A stretch of 64,000 bases of DNA, taken from positions 2,287,501-2,351,500 of the forward strand of contig NZ_CP040098.1 of assembly GCF_005377625.1 (NCBI RefSeq), read 5' to 3'. A program made the translations under genes and the position numbers. Below are positions 62,370-64,000 of this stretch, in pieces. Under the pieces are notes generated by a model, which worked only from the letters and a program-made list of their open reading frames with translations, did no database searches and was not told where the DNA came from. The stretch comes from Desulfoglaeba alkanexedens ALDC. Lineage in GTDB: Bacteria; Desulfobacterota; Syntrophobacteria; Syntrophobacterales; DSM-9756. Within the stretch, counting starts at the first letter, position 1. Each line of letters opens with the position of its first letter.

Positions 62370-63811
62370 TGCACCACGACGGCAGCGGTGAGCTGAAACG
62401 CGAGATCGGCCCTTTTTCCGCCGTGAATCTGGTGATCGCCAACATGGTGGGCACGGGGATCTTTACCACCTCCGGGTTCATGATGCAGGCGCTTGGCGAT
62501 CCGGGCGCCATGCTGCTGTGCTGGCTGGCCGGCGGGCTGTTCGCCCTTTCCGGAGCCCTCTGCTACGCGGAGCTGGGCGCTAGGTTCCCCAGAGCCGGCG
62601 GGGAGTATGTCTTCCTGAGGGAAAGCTTCGGCTCCGCCACCGCCTTTCTCTCCGGCTGGATCTCGCTGGTGGTGGGGTTCTCGGCGCCCATCGCCGCCGC
62701 GGCCATCGCCTTTGCCACCTATCTGCTGCGGGTCCTGCCGGCGGGCGGCATCCCAGCCGGTGCTCCGGGCGCGATGCCGCTTTCCGCGGTTTCGCTGACG
62801 GCCTCGGCGGCCATCGTGCTGCTGACCCTGGCTCATACCCGCAGCCTACGGCTGGGCAAAGGCGTCCAGAACCTGTTGACCCTCTTCAAGGTCGGCTTCA
62901 TCGTCTGCTTCATCTGCTTGGGCATCTGGAAGGGAGAAGGCTCGGCCGCCCATTTCGCCTCCGGCGACATCACGGGCAAACTCTTGGATGCGCGTTTCGC
63001 CGTGGCCATGATCTTTGTTTCCTTTTCCTTTAGCGGATGGAATGCGGCCGCCTACATCGGCGGTGAAATCCGCAATCCCCGGCGCAACATCCCTTTGGCG
63101 CTGATCGCCGGCACGTCCATCGTCATCTGCCTGTACCTGCTGCTCAACGGCGTTTATGTCTGGGCGCTGTCTCCGGCGGAAATGTCCGGGATCGTTGATA
63201 TCGGCGCCGCCGCGGCCGCCGCCCTGTTCGGAGACGCCGTGGGCCGGTATCTGAGCGCCGCTATCGCAGTCGGTCTGCTGTCCACCCTGAGCGCCATGAT
63301 CGTTACCGGCCCGCGGGTTTACTACTCGATGGCCAAAGACGGCATGTTCTTTCGCCTCTTCGGCAAAATCGATGCCCGGCACCAGACCCCCGGCAGGGCG
63401 GTCTGCCTGCAAGCCGGCCTTGCCGTCTTCATGGTGCTGACGGCCTCCTTCGAACGGCTCCTGCTGTACATCGGATTCACCCTGTCGCTGTTTTCCATGC
63501 TGGCCGTGGTCGGCATGATCAAGCTGCGACTGACAAACCCTGGCCGTGTGCCGAGCTACCAGACCCCGGGCTACCCGGTGACGCCGCTTGTTTTCATCGC
63601 CGGCAACCTTTGGATCATCGGCTATTCGATCCTCACCCGCCCGGTGGCCGCGCTCTGGGCGCTGACCACCATCGCCGCCGGGATGCTGGTCTTTTGGCAG
63701 TTTCGCAGACAAGACGCGCAAGACGGGACCGCGCCGGAGGTCACCTGGATCGGAGAAGCTGCGCCGTCCAGCCCGGCGATGCCGGAACCGAAACCGCGAA
63801 GCAGATTCTGA
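62366..63811 (+). CDS. APC-superfamily permease
   Basis: This 481-aa protein has about twelve membrane helices. The first contains the substrate-binding GTGIF motif (ANMVGTGIFTTSG), typical of the APC amino acid/polyamine transporters, and helix 6 starts FSFSGWNAAAYIGGE. The hydrophilic C-terminal tail is short. It overlaps the methylase gene by 4 bp, so the two are co-translated. The substrate is unknown. Confidence 0.9.
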   Translation: MMHHDGSGELKREIGPFSAVNLVIANMVGTGIFTTSGFMMQALGDPGAMLLCWLAGGLFALSGALCYAELGARFPRAGGEYVFLRESFGSATAFLSGWISLVVGFSAPIAAAAIAFATYLLRVLPAGGIPAGAPGAMPLSAVSLTASAAIVLLTLAHTRSLRLGKGVQNLLTLFKVGFIVCFICLGIWKGEGSAAHFASGDITGKLLDARFAVAMIFVSFSFSGWNAAAYIGGEIRNPRRNIPLALIAGTSIVICLYLLLNGVYVWALSPAEMSGIVDIGAAAAAALFGDAVGRYLSAAIAVGLLSTLSAMIVTGPRVYYSMAKDGMFFRLFGKIDARHQTPGRAVCLQAGLAVFMVLTASFERLLLYIGFTLSLFSMLAVVGMIKLRLTNPGRVPSYQTPGYPVTPLVFIAGNLWIIGYSILTRPVAALWALTTIAAGMLVFWQFRRQDAQDGTAPEVTWIGEAAPSSPAMPEPKPRSRF

Positions 63812-63837
63812 AAGAGATCTTCATGGAGGCGTCGTAT

Positions 63838-64000
63838 ATGGATCAGATCGCAAGAGGATTGTACCACGGGGCCATGCTCCTGTATCTGTATGGGTTTGCA
63901 TGGCTGTGCGCTGCAAACGACCCGATCCGCCGGAGTCGCGCGACCTGGATCTTCTGGTCCGCGCTGGCCGTTCTCACAGTTGCGGTCATACTCTACGCCG
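63838..64000 (+). CDS. Membrane protein, partial (runs off the window)
   Basis: The frame starts MDQIARGLYHGAMLLYLYGF after GGAGG and continues to the end of the window without a stop. Two hydrophobic segments are visible (GAMLLYLYGFAWLCA; WIFWSALAVLTVAVILYA). It lies 26 bp after the permease and probably belongs to the same operon. At least 54 residues are present; the family cannot be named. Confidence 0.65.
   Translation, partial: MDQIARGLYHGAMLLYLYGFAWLCAANDPIRRSRATWIFWSALAVLTVAVILYA

Overview
The window looks like a chromosomal segment of a GC-rich, Gram-negative, anaerobic-type bacterium, most likely a Desulfobacterota (deltaproteobacterial, Syntrophobacter-like) lineage. The signs are LptD and TonB/ExbBD (an outer membrane), an archaeal-type split glutamate synthase with many iron-sulfur clusters, IspG, a CoA-disulfide reductase with a rhodanese domain, and a dense load of palindromic REP-like repeats. 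The assignment is an inference from gene content; no rRNA or tRNA gene was seen.

Layout. 1-2210: repeats and a decayed REP-associated transposase split by an IS256-family element. 2221-10721: nitrogen assimilation (glnE, then a three-gene glutamate synthase operon behind a structured leader). 10809-15886 (minus): cupin protein, lptD, folC and an XRE-cupin regulator. 16381-18049: a sigma-54 promoter driving amtB-glnK. 18056-21518 (minus): pyrF and recD2. 21929-29782: a complete trp operon (trpE-G-D-C-F-B-A) with a Trp-rich leader peptide, an attenuator and an orphan 77-aa domain. 30222-36015 (minus): a four-gene overlapping operon (metallo-hydrolase, zinc-ribbon protein, CoA-disulfide reductase-rhodanese, BPL_N protein), then an ExeA-type ATPase. 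36837-40383: ispG, rel and rpmB. 41079-46105: an AT-richer block encoding a GlrK/QseG/GlrR-like signalling system, with a sigma-54 promoter upstream of a small secreted protein. 46122-48394: a diadenylate cyclase-YbbR fusion flanked by three gene fragments. 48384-64000: an envelope-uptake locus with DUF2325 and STAS-like proteins, DtxR and AraC regulators, a periplasmic binding protein, a TtpC-type TonB2 system, a TonB-dependent receptor, a tetrapyrrole methylase that carries a signal peptide, and an APC permease.

How the genes fit together. glnE, the glutamate synthase operon and amtB-glnK form a nitrogen-control module in which sigma-54 and PII couple ammonium uptake to assimilation. The trp operon is controlled by transcription attenuation. 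The last 15 kb reads as a metal- or tetrapyrrole-acquisition system under metal-responsive (DtxR) and ligand-responsive (AraC) control; its exported methylase is the most unusual component.

Repeats. Ten copies of a 24-bp palindrome with CC or GG at its centre, plus degenerate copies, form seven clusters. They lie next to remnants of one RAYT-like transposase and have entered the trp operon between trpE and trpG. A heptamer microsatellite, a C-rich palindrome, a roughly 77-bp repeat family, a Pseudomonas-REP-like motif and two direct-repeat pairs also recur.
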